A DNA stretch of 36,868 nucleotides from CAYZJD01 sp964478455 (GTDB lineage Bacteria; Acidobacteriota; Terriglobia; Bryobacterales; Bryobacteraceae): NCBI GenBank assembly GCA_964478455.1, contig CAYZJD010000004.1, positions 1 through 36,868 of the forward strand, in the 5' to 3' direction. Shown one piece after another: positions 24,605 to 31,318 of the stretch (position 1 is the stretch's first letter; the number at the start of each line of letters is the position of its first letter). Both the position numbers and the translations under genes were made by a program. The notes under the pieces are model-generated. The model saw nothing but the letters and a program-made list of their open reading frames with translations. It had not been told where the DNA came from and did no database searches.

Positions 24605-25387
24605 CTATCCGAACGCCGGGCCGCGATCCGCGAGCACGCCGGCTTCCTCCGCGACCAGCCGCCTGCCGTCCACTCCCTGCAACGCTTTTCGAATCTCCGC
24701 CACGGTGGCATCGGTCAACAACAGCCAGGTGACGGCCGCGCCGATGTCCTCGATCGAGTGCGCGTCGGAGGACCGGACAAACGCGCTCCCGGCGCATTCG
24801 GGGTAGCGCCGCCTGGCCTCTTCGACGGTTGTGTTCCTGGAGATCTCCAGCGCATCGAGCGGAAGCCCGGGAGGAATGAACCCAAGCTGTCCGATGATGC
24901 CGAAGGCCTCCCGGTCGGCGTGTGAAGCGATGGCCAAGCCGTCCAGGCGATGGATGAACTCCACCACCTGTTCCACGGGCAGCTCCGTTGCGCCGGCCAG
25001 GAGCCGGTTGTTGAACCCCAGCACAGTGTGATCCGCATCCACCACCACTTGAAGTCCGAAGGCGGCGGCGTTGTTCTCCCCGGGTAAATGCTCGTAGACG
25101 ATCTCCTGCAACTGAAGCGCGCTGTCGACGCGGTCGAAGAGCGCCAGAACGTGCACCTCCTCCCGCGAGGTCACCTCCATGCCCGGCAAGACCGTCAGAT
25201 TGCGGCCGCGGGCAGCGTCCATCACCGCCGAGGCGTTCTCAGCCGAGTTATGGTCGGAAACGCCGAGAAGATCGAGACCCTTGTCGGCCGCCTGGGCCAC
25301 AATCGCTCGCGGCCCCATGCTCAGGTCGGCGCAGGGAGACAGGCAAGTATGCACGTGCAAGTCGGCCTTGAACCTGCGCAGCGTCAC
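24605..25387 (-). CDS. PHP-domain metal-dependent phosphoesterase
   Basis: A 260-residue PHP-fold protein with metal motifs in order: ADLHVHTCLSPCADL, GVSDHNS, GMEVTSREEVHVLALF, ASHADREAFG and SSDAHSIEDIG. PHP proteins hydrolyse phosphoesters; the substrate is unknown. The GTG start overlaps the DRTGG gene's stop (GTGA). PHP, DRTGG and ATPase genes together are a known companion set of [FeFe] hydrogenase operons, suggesting regulation or maturation, but no established pathway exists to my knowledge. Confidence 0.88.
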   Translation of the reverse strand: MTLRRFKADLHVHTCLSPCADLSMGPRAIVAQAADKGLDLLGVSDHNSAENASAVMDAARGRNLTVLPGMEVTSREEVHVLALFDRVDSALQLQEIVYEHLPGENNAAAFGLQVVVDADHTVLGFNNRLLAGATELPVEQVVEFIHRLDGLAIASHADREAFGIIGQLGFIPPGLPLDALEISRNTTVEEARRRYPECAGSAFVRSSDAHSIEDIGAAVTWLLLTDATVAEIRKALQGVDGRRLVAEEAGVLADRGPAFG

Positions 25388-25728
25388 CGGCGCCCTCGCA
25401 ATCCCATCTGGTACAGCCGACCGGCCAGCTCGAAGGCCGGCAAGGGCGTGCCCAGCAGCACTACGCCTTCCTCGCGCGCCTTGCCCAGCGTCTCCGCGTC
25501 GGGCCTCCGGCCGTTGACCAGAACGACGGCCGGGATGTCCTTCAACGACGCGATCGCAATTACGTTGGAGTGCGTTTGCAGCGTGACCCACGCATCGCCG
25601 CTTTGGCCGTGCGCCAGGACATCGCTCAACAGATCGCTGGCGTAGCCGCCGGTGATCTCCCGGTCGAGACCGGCGTCGCCGGTCAGAACTTCCAGGTCCA
25701 GCTTCTCGACGATTTCCCGCACCGTCAT
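25384..25728 (-). CDS. DRTGG-domain protein (second copy)
   Basis: A 114-residue single DRTGG domain (PF07085 type). The diagnostic region reads REITGGYASDLLSDVLA, followed by IASLKDIPAVVLVNGRRPD and a C-terminal helix. The domain is found N-terminal to HPr kinase/phosphotransacetylase-like proteins and as a stand-alone unit in hydrogenase operons. The ATG overlaps the stop of the Fe-S protein upstream (ATGA). It is a diverged paralogue of the 27426-27824 protein; the two share the layout G(A/Y)xDLxSDVLA. Confidence 0.85.
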   Translation of the reverse strand: MTVREIVEKLDLEVLTGDAGLDREITGGYASDLLSDVLAHGQSGDAWVTLQTHSNVIAIASLKDIPAVVLVNGRRPDAETLGKAREEGVVLLGTPLPAFELAGRLYQMGLRGRR

Positions 25729-27029
25729 GCCGTCCTCACCTTGGCGCCGGCGTTGCGCCCGGTTCCCGCGCCGGCGCGCCCGGCTGCCTGAACCACGCAG
25801 TCGTCGAGCGCGGCGCGCTCCAGCACTACGTCTTCCGCGAAACTGCGGCAGGTCGGCGCTCCGCACGCGCCGCAGTCGATCTGCGGAAGAGTCTCATGCG
25901 TTTCCTGAATGAGCTTCCTTTTTGCGATCGCCTTCGAGATGTCTTTGTCCAGCGGCGAGAAAGGCCTTGAGGGGATGCGACCGGGCAGCGAGAAGTAGTT
26001 CTTCTGGTACAGATCGTGAATCTTGCGCCGGTCCTGGCAGGGCGTGCTGCCGTAACGGGCAACCAGGCTCAGGATCTTGCTGCGCGCGAAGTAGGGATTC
26101 TCCACGGTGAGCGAACCGCCGCAGCAGCCCTGCGGGCACGCCTGGCACTCGACGAACTGAACGTCGCTGAGCTTGCCGTTCTCGATTTCCTCGAGGATCC
26201 GCTCGACGTCGCCGAGCCCGCCGACGGCGAGACTGTTTTCGGCGCGCAAGGAGGAGACCAGGCCGCCGAGGACCGGCCAGCCGAGGCCGAGGCCTCTCAC
26301 CGGCTCCTCCTGTTCCGGCTGATCGTTGCCTGCCTCGGCGATGGCGGAAAGCAACGGGAGGTAGATGTCCGATATGGCGATGGCGCCATCGACATGGGAG
26401 ACCCGCTTGCGTGGCGGGTACTTGATGGCCACCATCTTGGGCGGGCAGGGGGTCACGTAAATGACGCCGATCTCGTCTCGCCGCAGGCCCAGTTCTTGTG
26501 ATTTCCGGTATTTCACTTCCCGCGCCGCGATTTCCATCGGCGAGTCGATCGGGATAAGCAGGTCGATGAGATTGGAGAAGCGCGCCTGGACGAGCCGCAC
26601 GACGGTCGGGCAAAATGGCGACAACAACGGCAGCGGGCCGCGGTGCCGGCTCAGGTATTCATCAATGGCGATGCTGGCCGCCTCGCTGGCGCAAGCGACG
26701 TCGCAGGCGTCATCAAAGCCGATCTTCCGCAAACCGGCCAGGATCGTCCGGGGGAGAACGTCCCGCCGGAACTGCCCATACAGCACCGGGGACGGCAGCG
26801 CAATGGTGTGCTTGAACCGGGAAAAGTCGGTGAAGGAACTCGTCTGAGGGAGGATGGCGGAGTTAGGGCAGGCGCGGGCGCACTCGCCGCAGTCGATGCA
26901 GCGGTCTTCCAAGATGGTTGCTTTGCCGTTCCGCACCCGGATCGCCTCGGTCGGGCAGATGCGCAGGCAAGCCATTCGCCCCTTGCACCTCTCTGGCGCG
27001 ACCCGCACGGAATGGAAGAACTCTTCCAT
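25725..27029 (-). CDS. [FeFe]-hydrogenase-like Fe-S protein, probably sensory
   Basis: A 434-residue protein. An N-terminal two-cluster ferredoxin domain (C15, C21, C25; C44, C47, C50, C54) lacks the expected Cys at position 18, which is Arg. It is followed by the C-terminal domain of [FeFe] hydrogenases: LSPFCPTVVRLVQ, VTPCPPKMVAIKYP and VECQACPQGCCGG. The four H-cluster cysteines appear kept (C140, C195, C298, C302), but the proton-relay Cys of the TSCCP motif is Phe139. A final Fes-type cluster lies at C386, C389, C394 and C411. It resembles the putative sensory group C/D proteins, not a catalytic hydrogenase. The ATG lies two bases after the RsbW-like stop. Confidence 0.85.
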   Translation of the reverse strand: MEEFFHSVRVAPERCKGRMACLRICPTEAIRVRNGKATILEDRCIDCGECARACPNSAILPQTSSFTDFSRFKHTIALPSPVLYGQFRRDVLPRTILAGLRKIGFDDACDVACASEAASIAIDEYLSRHRGPLPLLSPFCPTVVRLVQARFSNLIDLLIPIDSPMEIAAREVKYRKSQELGLRRDEIGVIYVTPCPPKMVAIKYPPRKRVSHVDGAIAISDIYLPLLSAIAEAGNDQPEQEEPVRGLGLGWPVLGGLVSSLRAENSLAVGGLGDVERILEEIENGKLSDVQFVECQACPQGCCGGSLTVENPYFARSKILSLVARYGSTPCQDRRKIHDLYQKNYFSLPGRIPSRPFSPLDKDISKAIAKRKLIQETHETLPQIDCGACGAPTCRSFAEDVVLERAALDDCVVQAAGRAGAGTGRNAGAKVRTA

Positions 27030-27031
27030 GC

Positions 27032-27460
27032 CTACACCCGAATGACGATTTCCAAGTTCGTCCCTTGCCCGACGATGGAACTGATATGGAACGTGTCGGC
27101 GTTTCTCTGGATGTTGGGCAGTCCCATGCCGGCGCCGAATCCCATCTCGCGGATCTCCTCGGAAGCGGTGGAGTAACCTTCCTGCATGGCCAGCCCGATG
27201 TCGGGTATGCCCGAGCCCTCGTCGCAAACCGTAATCTGGATGTCCCTGGGGGTGACCCGCAGTTCCATCGTTCCTTTTCTGGCGTACAGCACGACGTTCA
27301 TCTCGGCCTCGTAGGCGGCGATGGCGGCGCGCCGCATCACCGCCGGGGCGATTCCGATCTCCCTCAAGATCGACTTGATCTTGATGGAGGCCTTCCCGGC
27401 GCCGGCGAAGTCCCGCCCGGCCACATCAAACCGTTGCAGGAACAGGGGCTCGGCAGACAT
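27032..27460 (-). CDS. RsbW-like ATPase (anti-sigma/serine kinase type)
   Basis: A 142-residue GHKL ATPase of the RsbW/anti-sigma-factor class. The N box is AAYEAEMNVVLYA, G1 is DEGSGIPD and the G2 box is GFGAGMGLPNIQR. There is no sensor domain. The start chosen is the ATG giving MSAEPLF, 35 bp inside the end of the DRTGG gene, because GGAG lies upstream; a non-ATG start 20 codons earlier is possible. No anti-anti-sigma (STAS) partner or sigma factor is nearby. It is most likely a switch for the neighbouring hydrogenase-like sensor, but this is inference. Confidence 0.85.
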   Translation of the reverse strand: MSAEPLFLQRFDVAGRDFAGAGKASIKIKSILREIGIAPAVMRRAAIAAYEAEMNVVLYARKGTMELRVTPRDIQITVCDEGSGIPDIGLAMQEGYSTASEEIREMGFGAGMGLPNIQRNADTFHISSIVGQGTNLEIVIRV

Positions 27461-27824
27461 CGCCTCGGTCTCCGCCACGCTCGCCGCCTCCGGCGAGTCC
27501 GCTCGCGTACAACTTGCCACACGATTCGTACATGGGAAGCTTCGTGGCCAGCAGAACGATTCCCTTTTCCTTGGCCAGTTCGACCGCTTCCGGTTCGGGC
27601 CACTTGCCTCGCACGTACACGATCCCTTTCACTTCAGCCACATCGGCCGTGCGCACGGACTGGACGCTGGCCAGGCCGGTCAGCAGCAGGGCGTTCGGCT
27701 TGATGAAGGCAAGAACGTCGCTCATCAGGTCGGCGCCGCAGCCGGTTGTCACCGCTTCACCGAGTTTGTCGTCGCTGGCGATCACCTGGCAGTCCAGGAT
27801 CTGCCGCACCGTTTCCAGCGTCAT
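27426..27824 (-). CDS. DRTGG-domain protein (first copy)
   Basis: A 132-residue protein; the first 110 residues are a DRTGG-like domain (EAVTTGCGADLMSDVLAF, then VKGIVYVRGKWPEPEAVELA and GIVLLATKLPMYESC). The literal DRTGG motif is replaced. The last 20 residues overlap the start of the RsbW-like gene and are Gly/Arg rich. The ATG shares one base with the stop of the HdrA N-half (TGATG), so it is tightly coupled to it. No enzymatic residues are recognised. Confidence 0.8.
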   Translation of the reverse strand: MTLETVRQILDCQVIASDDKLGEAVTTGCGADLMSDVLAFIKPNALLLTGLASVQSVRTADVAEVKGIVYVRGKWPEPEAVELAKEKGIVLLATKLPMYESCGKLYASGLAGGGERGGDRGDVCRAPVPATV

Positions 27825-28666
27825 CACAGCACCCGCTTGACCAACTGGTCTCCGAGCTTGATGGCCCGCCTTGCCGGCACCCGCGTCGCCGGACACACGT
27901 TCCAGCACTGCCCGCAGCCGGTACACTTGGACTCATCCACAAAGCGGGCTCTTCTTTGGATCCTTACCTTGAAATTGCCGATGTATCCCGAGACGCCAAC
28001 CACTTCGCTCATCGTCAGCAGCCGGATGTTCTCCCGGTGGCCCACGGAGACCATCTTCGGCGTCAGGATGCAGGCGGCGCAGTCCAGCGTCGGAAAGGTC
28101 TTGTCGAACTGGCCCATCCGGCCGCCGATCGAAGCCTCGCGCTCCACCAGGTAGACGGTGTGCCCGGATTCGGCGATCTCGAGCGCCGCCTGGATCCCCG
28201 AGATGCCAGCGCCCACGATCAGGACATTGGGGCTGATGGGGGCCCGCATCGGTTCCAGCGGCTGGTGGAGGCTCACCCGCCGCACGGCCCCCAACACCAG
28301 GGCTTTCGCCTTCTCGGTGGCCTGCCGGGCGTCGTCGTGGATCCAGGAGCAATGCTCGCGGATGTTGGCGATCTGCACCAGGTACCGGTTGAGACCCGCC
28401 TTCAGGGCCGCGTTCCGGAAGGTGAGTTCATGCATGAGCGGAGAGCAGGCGGCCACCACGACCCGGTTGAGCTTGAGCTCCGGGATGTCGTTCCGGATCA
28501 GCTCCTGCCCCGGGTCCGAGCACATGAACTTGTAGTCCCGGGCGATCACCACTCCGGGCGCGCGCGAGATGAACTCGCGGACCTCGTTCACCTTGACGGT
28601 GGTGGCGATGTTGGCCCCGCAATGGCAGATGTAAACGCCGATTCGAGGCTGTCCGTTTTGCTCCAT
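27824..28666 (-). CDS. HdrA N-terminal half: FAD-binding and one Fe-S cluster
   Basis: A 280-residue protein equal to the N-terminal half of heterodisulfide reductase subunit A. It shows the start domain IGVYICHCGANIATTV, the CSPLMHELTFRNA segment, the Rossmann motif LIVGAGISGIQAALEIAESG, EREASIGGRMGQFDKTFPTLDC with ACILTPKMVSVG, and one [4Fe-4S] motif ESKCTGCGQCWNVCP. It stops just where full HdrA continues with its middle clusters; that remainder is in the 19522-21288 fusion. No frameshift is needed: the gene ends cleanly and couples to the next. It lies between hdrB and the regulatory block, so it should pair with HdrBC, and with the fusion to complete the flavin site. Confidence 0.9.
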   Translation of the reverse strand: MEQNGQPRIGVYICHCGANIATTVKVNEVREFISRAPGVVIARDYKFMCSDPGQELIRNDIPELKLNRVVVAACSPLMHELTFRNAALKAGLNRYLVQIANIREHCSWIHDDARQATEKAKALVLGAVRRVSLHQPLEPMRAPISPNVLIVGAGISGIQAALEIAESGHTVYLVEREASIGGRMGQFDKTFPTLDCAACILTPKMVSVGHRENIRLLTMSEVVGVSGYIGNFKVRIQRRARFVDESKCTGCGQCWNVCPATRVPARRAIKLGDQLVKRVL

Positions 28667-28679
28667 CGGCTTTCTCCTC

Positions 28680-29552
28680 TCACGCCACCGCCGCCGGCAA
28701 TGGCATTTTCAGCGGAACCAGATTCCGCTGCAATCCGAGTTCGCGCTCCGAGCAGCCCAGCGCCAGGCCGAGCACCTGGGTAAAGAAAAGCACCGGGATT
28801 TCGAATGCCTTCTTGAACTCCTTGTTGATGCGCTTCTGGTAGGCTTCCACGTTCACCTGGCACATAGGGCAGGTGGTGACGATGCAGGCCGCGCCGTTCT
28901 CGACGGCGCATTCGAGCAGCTCCTTCACCAGTTCGAGGCAAACCTGCGGGAACGTGGTCATGAGCATGCCGCCGCAGCAACGCGTCTTCATCGGGAAGTA
29001 GACGGCGGTCGCGCCCAGCCGCTCGAACAACCGGTCCATCGTTTCGGGGAATTCGCGGTCGTCGAATCCCCGATCCGGACGAACAATCTGGCAGCCGTAG
29101 TACGGCGCGAACGTGAGTCCTTGCAGGCTGCGCTGCGCCGCCGCGGCAATGGCCTCGATACCGACGTCGTTCATCAGGACATCCAGCGGATGGCGGACCC
29201 GGACGTTGAGGTTGTATCTGAGCCCCGCCTCGCCGAGCAGGCGGTCGACCTTGTCCCGCAGCTCGGGGCTCTCCTGAAGGAAGCGGTTGGTCTTCAGCAG
29301 GACGGTGTAGCAGGCGCTGCACGGGGCCACCAGGTCGCGGCTGCCGTCCTGGCCCGCCAGGGCGAGGTTGCGGGCGCTAATGGCCAACGACGTGGTCTCG
29401 CTGACGCTCATGTACATCGTGGCGCCGCAACAGTTCCAGTCTTTCAGTTCTGTTAATCCGATATGGAGTGCGGCGAACACCGCCCGCAGACTCTCGTCAT
29501 ATTGCCGCGCCGCCGCCTCCAGACTGCATCCGGGGTAATAGAGGTATTCCAT
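28680..29552 (-). CDS. hdrB: HdrB-like subunit with two CCG non-cubane cluster motifs
   Basis: A 290-residue protein of the heterodisulfide reductase B family. Both CCG repeats are intact: GCSLEAAARQYD, DWNCCGATM, APCSACYTVL, and YGCQIVRPD, TRCCGGMLM, TTCPMCQVNV. In methanogens these bind two unusual [4Fe-4S] clusters that split the CoM-S-S-CoB disulfide. Bacteria lack that substrate, so the acceptor here is unknown. The ATG giving MEYLYYPGCS has AGGAG seven bases upstream; an alternative start five codons earlier overlaps the hdrC stop (ATGA). Confidence 0.93.
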   Translation of the reverse strand: MEYLYYPGCSLEAAARQYDESLRAVFAALHIGLTELKDWNCCGATMYMSVSETTSLAISARNLALAGQDGSRDLVAPCSACYTVLLKTNRFLQESPELRDKVDRLLGEAGLRYNLNVRVRHPLDVLMNDVGIEAIAAAAQRSLQGLTFAPYYGCQIVRPDRGFDDREFPETMDRLFERLGATAVYFPMKTRCCGGMLMTTFPQVCLELVKELLECAVENGAACIVTTCPMCQVNVEAYQKRINKEFKKAFEIPVLFFTQVLGLALGCSERELGLQRNLVPLKMPLPAAVA

Positions 29553-29563
29553 TCCCTTGCTCC

Positions 29564-30241
29564 TCATCCCGCGGCCGTGGGCGGGAGTTGCCCGACGGCG
29601 CGATATCCGATCATCCCCTCGACGTACTCCAGTTCTTGTTTGGCGCGAGGGAGCTCCAGCGCCTCGGATGCCTGAAGGATCTTGCGGATAGCGCCCACAC
29701 CCCGGATCTTGGACGGCCAAAGCGCCAGCCGGCCCCGCTTGTACATCTCCAGGCCCAGGGGGAGAAGGCGGAGCAATGCGAACGGGTTCCGCCGCAAGTG
29801 GTACAGGGCCAGCAGCAGCAGTTCATGATTCCGGCCGAACCGGTTCACCAGGCGGACGAAACTCTTCGACAGCAGGTAGACCGGGAACCGGTCGGGGTAC
29901 AGGCCGGTGTCCATGGCAGTTCGTTTCAGGGCGTAGAGCAGGTCGGTGATCTTGATCTGCTGCGGGCAGCGGGTCGTGCACATGTAGCACGACGCGCAGA
30001 TCCAGATGGTGCGGCTGCGAAGGATCTGCTCGATCTCGCCGGCGCGGAACAACGCGATGACCATTCGCGGGGAGATGTCCATGGCGTAACTGACGGGACA
30101 ACTGCCGGTGCAGGTGCCGCATTGCAGGCAGCGCGCAATGCGCTCGCCGCCCGGTACGAGTTCCGCTTGCTCGAGGAACTTCCTTCGCAGCTCCCACTCG
30201 GACACCGGCAGCGTGCCCGGAACCCGGTTTCGGTCTCTCAT
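29564..30241 (-). CDS. hdrC: HdrC-like Fe-S subunit
   Basis: A 225-residue protein with two [4Fe-4S] motifs of the HdrC type: CLQCGTCTGSCPVSYAMD and CASCYMCTTRCPQQIK, then the helical C-terminal domain of HdrC and related subunits (ITDLLYALKRTAM). It relays electrons from HdrA to HdrB. AAGGAGG lies five bases before the ATG, a near-perfect ribosome site, which decided the start over one 24 codons earlier. hdrC comes before hdrB, followed by the HdrA half, in the order CBA. Confidence 0.93.
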   Translation of the reverse strand: MRDRNRVPGTLPVSEWELRRKFLEQAELVPGGERIARCLQCGTCTGSCPVSYAMDISPRMVIALFRAGEIEQILRSRTIWICASCYMCTTRCPQQIKITDLLYALKRTAMDTGLYPDRFPVYLLSKSFVRLVNRFGRNHELLLLALYHLRRNPFALLRLLPLGLEMYKRGRLALWPSKIRGVGAIRKILQASEALELPRAKQELEYVEGMIGYRAVGQLPPTAAG

Positions 30242-30272
30242 GAGCCCTCCTTGCGCCCAGTCACTCCGCAGC

Positions 30273-30303
30273 CGTGGGGCAGGTCCCCGACCTGCCCTCC
30301 ACG
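30273..30303. repeat. Hairpin between marR and hdrC
   Basis: GGGCAGGT (30277-30284) and ACCTGCCC (30290-30297) form a perfect 8-bp stem with a 5-base loop, extended outward by CGTG/CACG with a one-base bulge. It sits in the 93-bp gap between the regulator and hdrC and could lower read-through, or may be a dispersed repeat. Confidence 0.6.
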
Positions 30304-30334
30304 ACCTTTCCAACGGGCCTTTTCATCATTCCTC

Positions 30335-30931
30335 CTAAGTCACGTGCGGAGATGACGGGTTTTCTTTGCGTACCTTGTGACTCTGGTAGAAACAGGTGCG
30401 CCGCACCAGTTCCCGCAGCAGGCACTTCTCGCGAAAATAGATGCCGCACTGGAGGCAGATCTCCTCCGGCTTGGCGGTGTGGTCGACGATGGCAGCGGTC
30501 AGGCGGTCCAGCACTTCCGCGACGCGGTTGAGCTCTTCCGGCGCCGTGCGGCCGAAGATCCGGGCGAGCTTCTCTTTCTTGGCGGTCTCGTATGCCGCCA
30601 ACAGGCGGAGGCCCGAGGGGGTAAGGGAAAGCTCGCAGGCCCGCCGGTCGGCCGTTCCCTCGGTGCGACGGAGCAGCGCGCGGCGGACCAGCTTGTCCAC
30701 CGCCTTGCTGGCTCCGGCCGCGCTGACCCCAAGGAACGCAGCCACGTCCCCAATAATGTGCTTGTCCGTCAGGGTGACCAGCTTCAGCAGCTTCAATTGG
30801 GGGACCGTGACACGGCTACCCGCTACCTGGCGAAGCAGCGCTGCTTCGAGCACGTCGGCAAGAGCGGAAGCGAAGACGCGGGTGCTGCCGAGGAAATCCT
30901 CGATGGTTTGCTGCCGACTCTCCGCCGCCAT
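30335..30931 (-). CDS. MarR-family regulator with C-terminal cysteine cluster
   Basis: A 198-residue winged-helix regulator. The MarR core covers residues about 25-140 (VTVPQLKLLKLV, then the recognition helix in FLGVSAAGASKAVDKLVRR, and the wing at RRTEGTADRRACELSLT). Beyond it is a Cys-rich tail, EEICLQCGIYFREKCLLREL with a fourth Cys in RRTCFYQ: C-x2-C-x7-C-x9-C, suggesting an Fe-S or metal sensor site. It is first in the direction of the hydrogenase/Hdr cluster, 93 bp before hdrC, so it is the likely regulator. The start was taken at MAAESRQQ; an in-frame start 17 codons earlier is possible. Confidence 0.9.
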   Translation of the reverse strand: MAAESRQQTIEDFLGSTRVFASALADVLEAALLRQVAGSRVTVPQLKLLKLVTLTDKHIIGDVAAFLGVSAAGASKAVDKLVRRALLRRTEGTADRRACELSLTPSGLRLLAAYETAKKEKLARIFGRTAPEELNRVAEVLDRLTAAIVDHTAKPEEICLQCGIYFREKCLLRELVRRTCFYQSHKVRKENPSSPHVT

Positions 30932-30991
30932 GATGCCACCCACGCCAGACGTTCTGCCGCCCGGTGCGGCGTCCCACACCAACTGTTGAGT

Positions 30992-31029
30992 AACCTATCG
31001 GTGCGGGGCGCCTCACACCCGACACCGAT
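30992..31029. promoter_or_regulatory. Candidate MarR operator (inverted repeat at the transcription start)
   Basis: ATCGGTG (30997-31003) and CACCGAT (31023-31029) face each other across 19 bases, each flanked further out by TAAC/GTTA. The site covers the predicted transcription start of the minus-strand promoter at 31033-31061, where a repressor would block initiation. The regulator is encoded directly downstream. Confidence 0.5.
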
Positions 31030-31032
31030 GTT

Positions 31033-31061
31033 AGTATACAACTCACGAGAAATTCAATCAA
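31033..31061 (-). promoter_or_regulatory. Predicted sigma-70 promoter of the marR-hdr-hydrogenase cluster
   Basis: On the minus strand TTGATT (31056-31061) and TATACT (31033-31038) are spaced by exactly 17 bp, the best promoter match in the window, in an AT-rich patch of about 70 bp. The direct repeats TTGATTGAA and TTGATCGAG (31053-31061, 31074-31082) lie 21 bp apart over and upstream of the -35. The predicted start is about 95 bases before the marR ATG. Confidence 0.65.
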
Positions 31062-31160
31062 GTTAAATGTTTACTCGATCAACTAATTTCTAGAGTTCAA
31101 GATCTGAATACCCCGTAGCGGATTCCGCCATGCCTTGTTGATTTCCCCGACACCCCCTCC

Positions 31161-31234
31161 GTGGGTGTGGAGCGCGCAGTCTTTGCGCACCACGCCGGCC
31201 GTCCTGCCGGTGGAGGCAGAGGGAAGCGTCTGCC
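31161..31234. repeat. Repeat family C, full copy
   Basis: Begins GTGGGTGTGGAGCGCGCAGT like the copy at 8631, and continues through GCCGGCCGTCCTGCCGG (itself a palindrome) to a GGCAGAGG...GTCTGCC hairpin like those at 9677 and 13979. It is the only copy here with all parts together. It lies in the non-coding stretch upstream of the hydrogenase-cluster promoter. Confidence 0.8.
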
Positions 31235-31318
31235 AGGCCCCAGCCCTTTCCCCTGCCATTCCCACCCGGCAAAATCACCCGCGACTTTTCCCCACCTCTC
31301 GCCACTACCTTCCATGGC

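Noticed and set aside
25725..27029. Catalytic [FeFe] hydrogenase
   Set aside because: The proton-relay Cys is Phe, a ferredoxin ligand is missing, and maturases are not in the window; a sensory or structural role is more likely.
19522..28666. HdrA split as a simple frameshift or sequencing error
   Set aside because: The halves are 6.5 kb apart with ten intact genes between, and each has normal start and stop signals and coupled neighbours.
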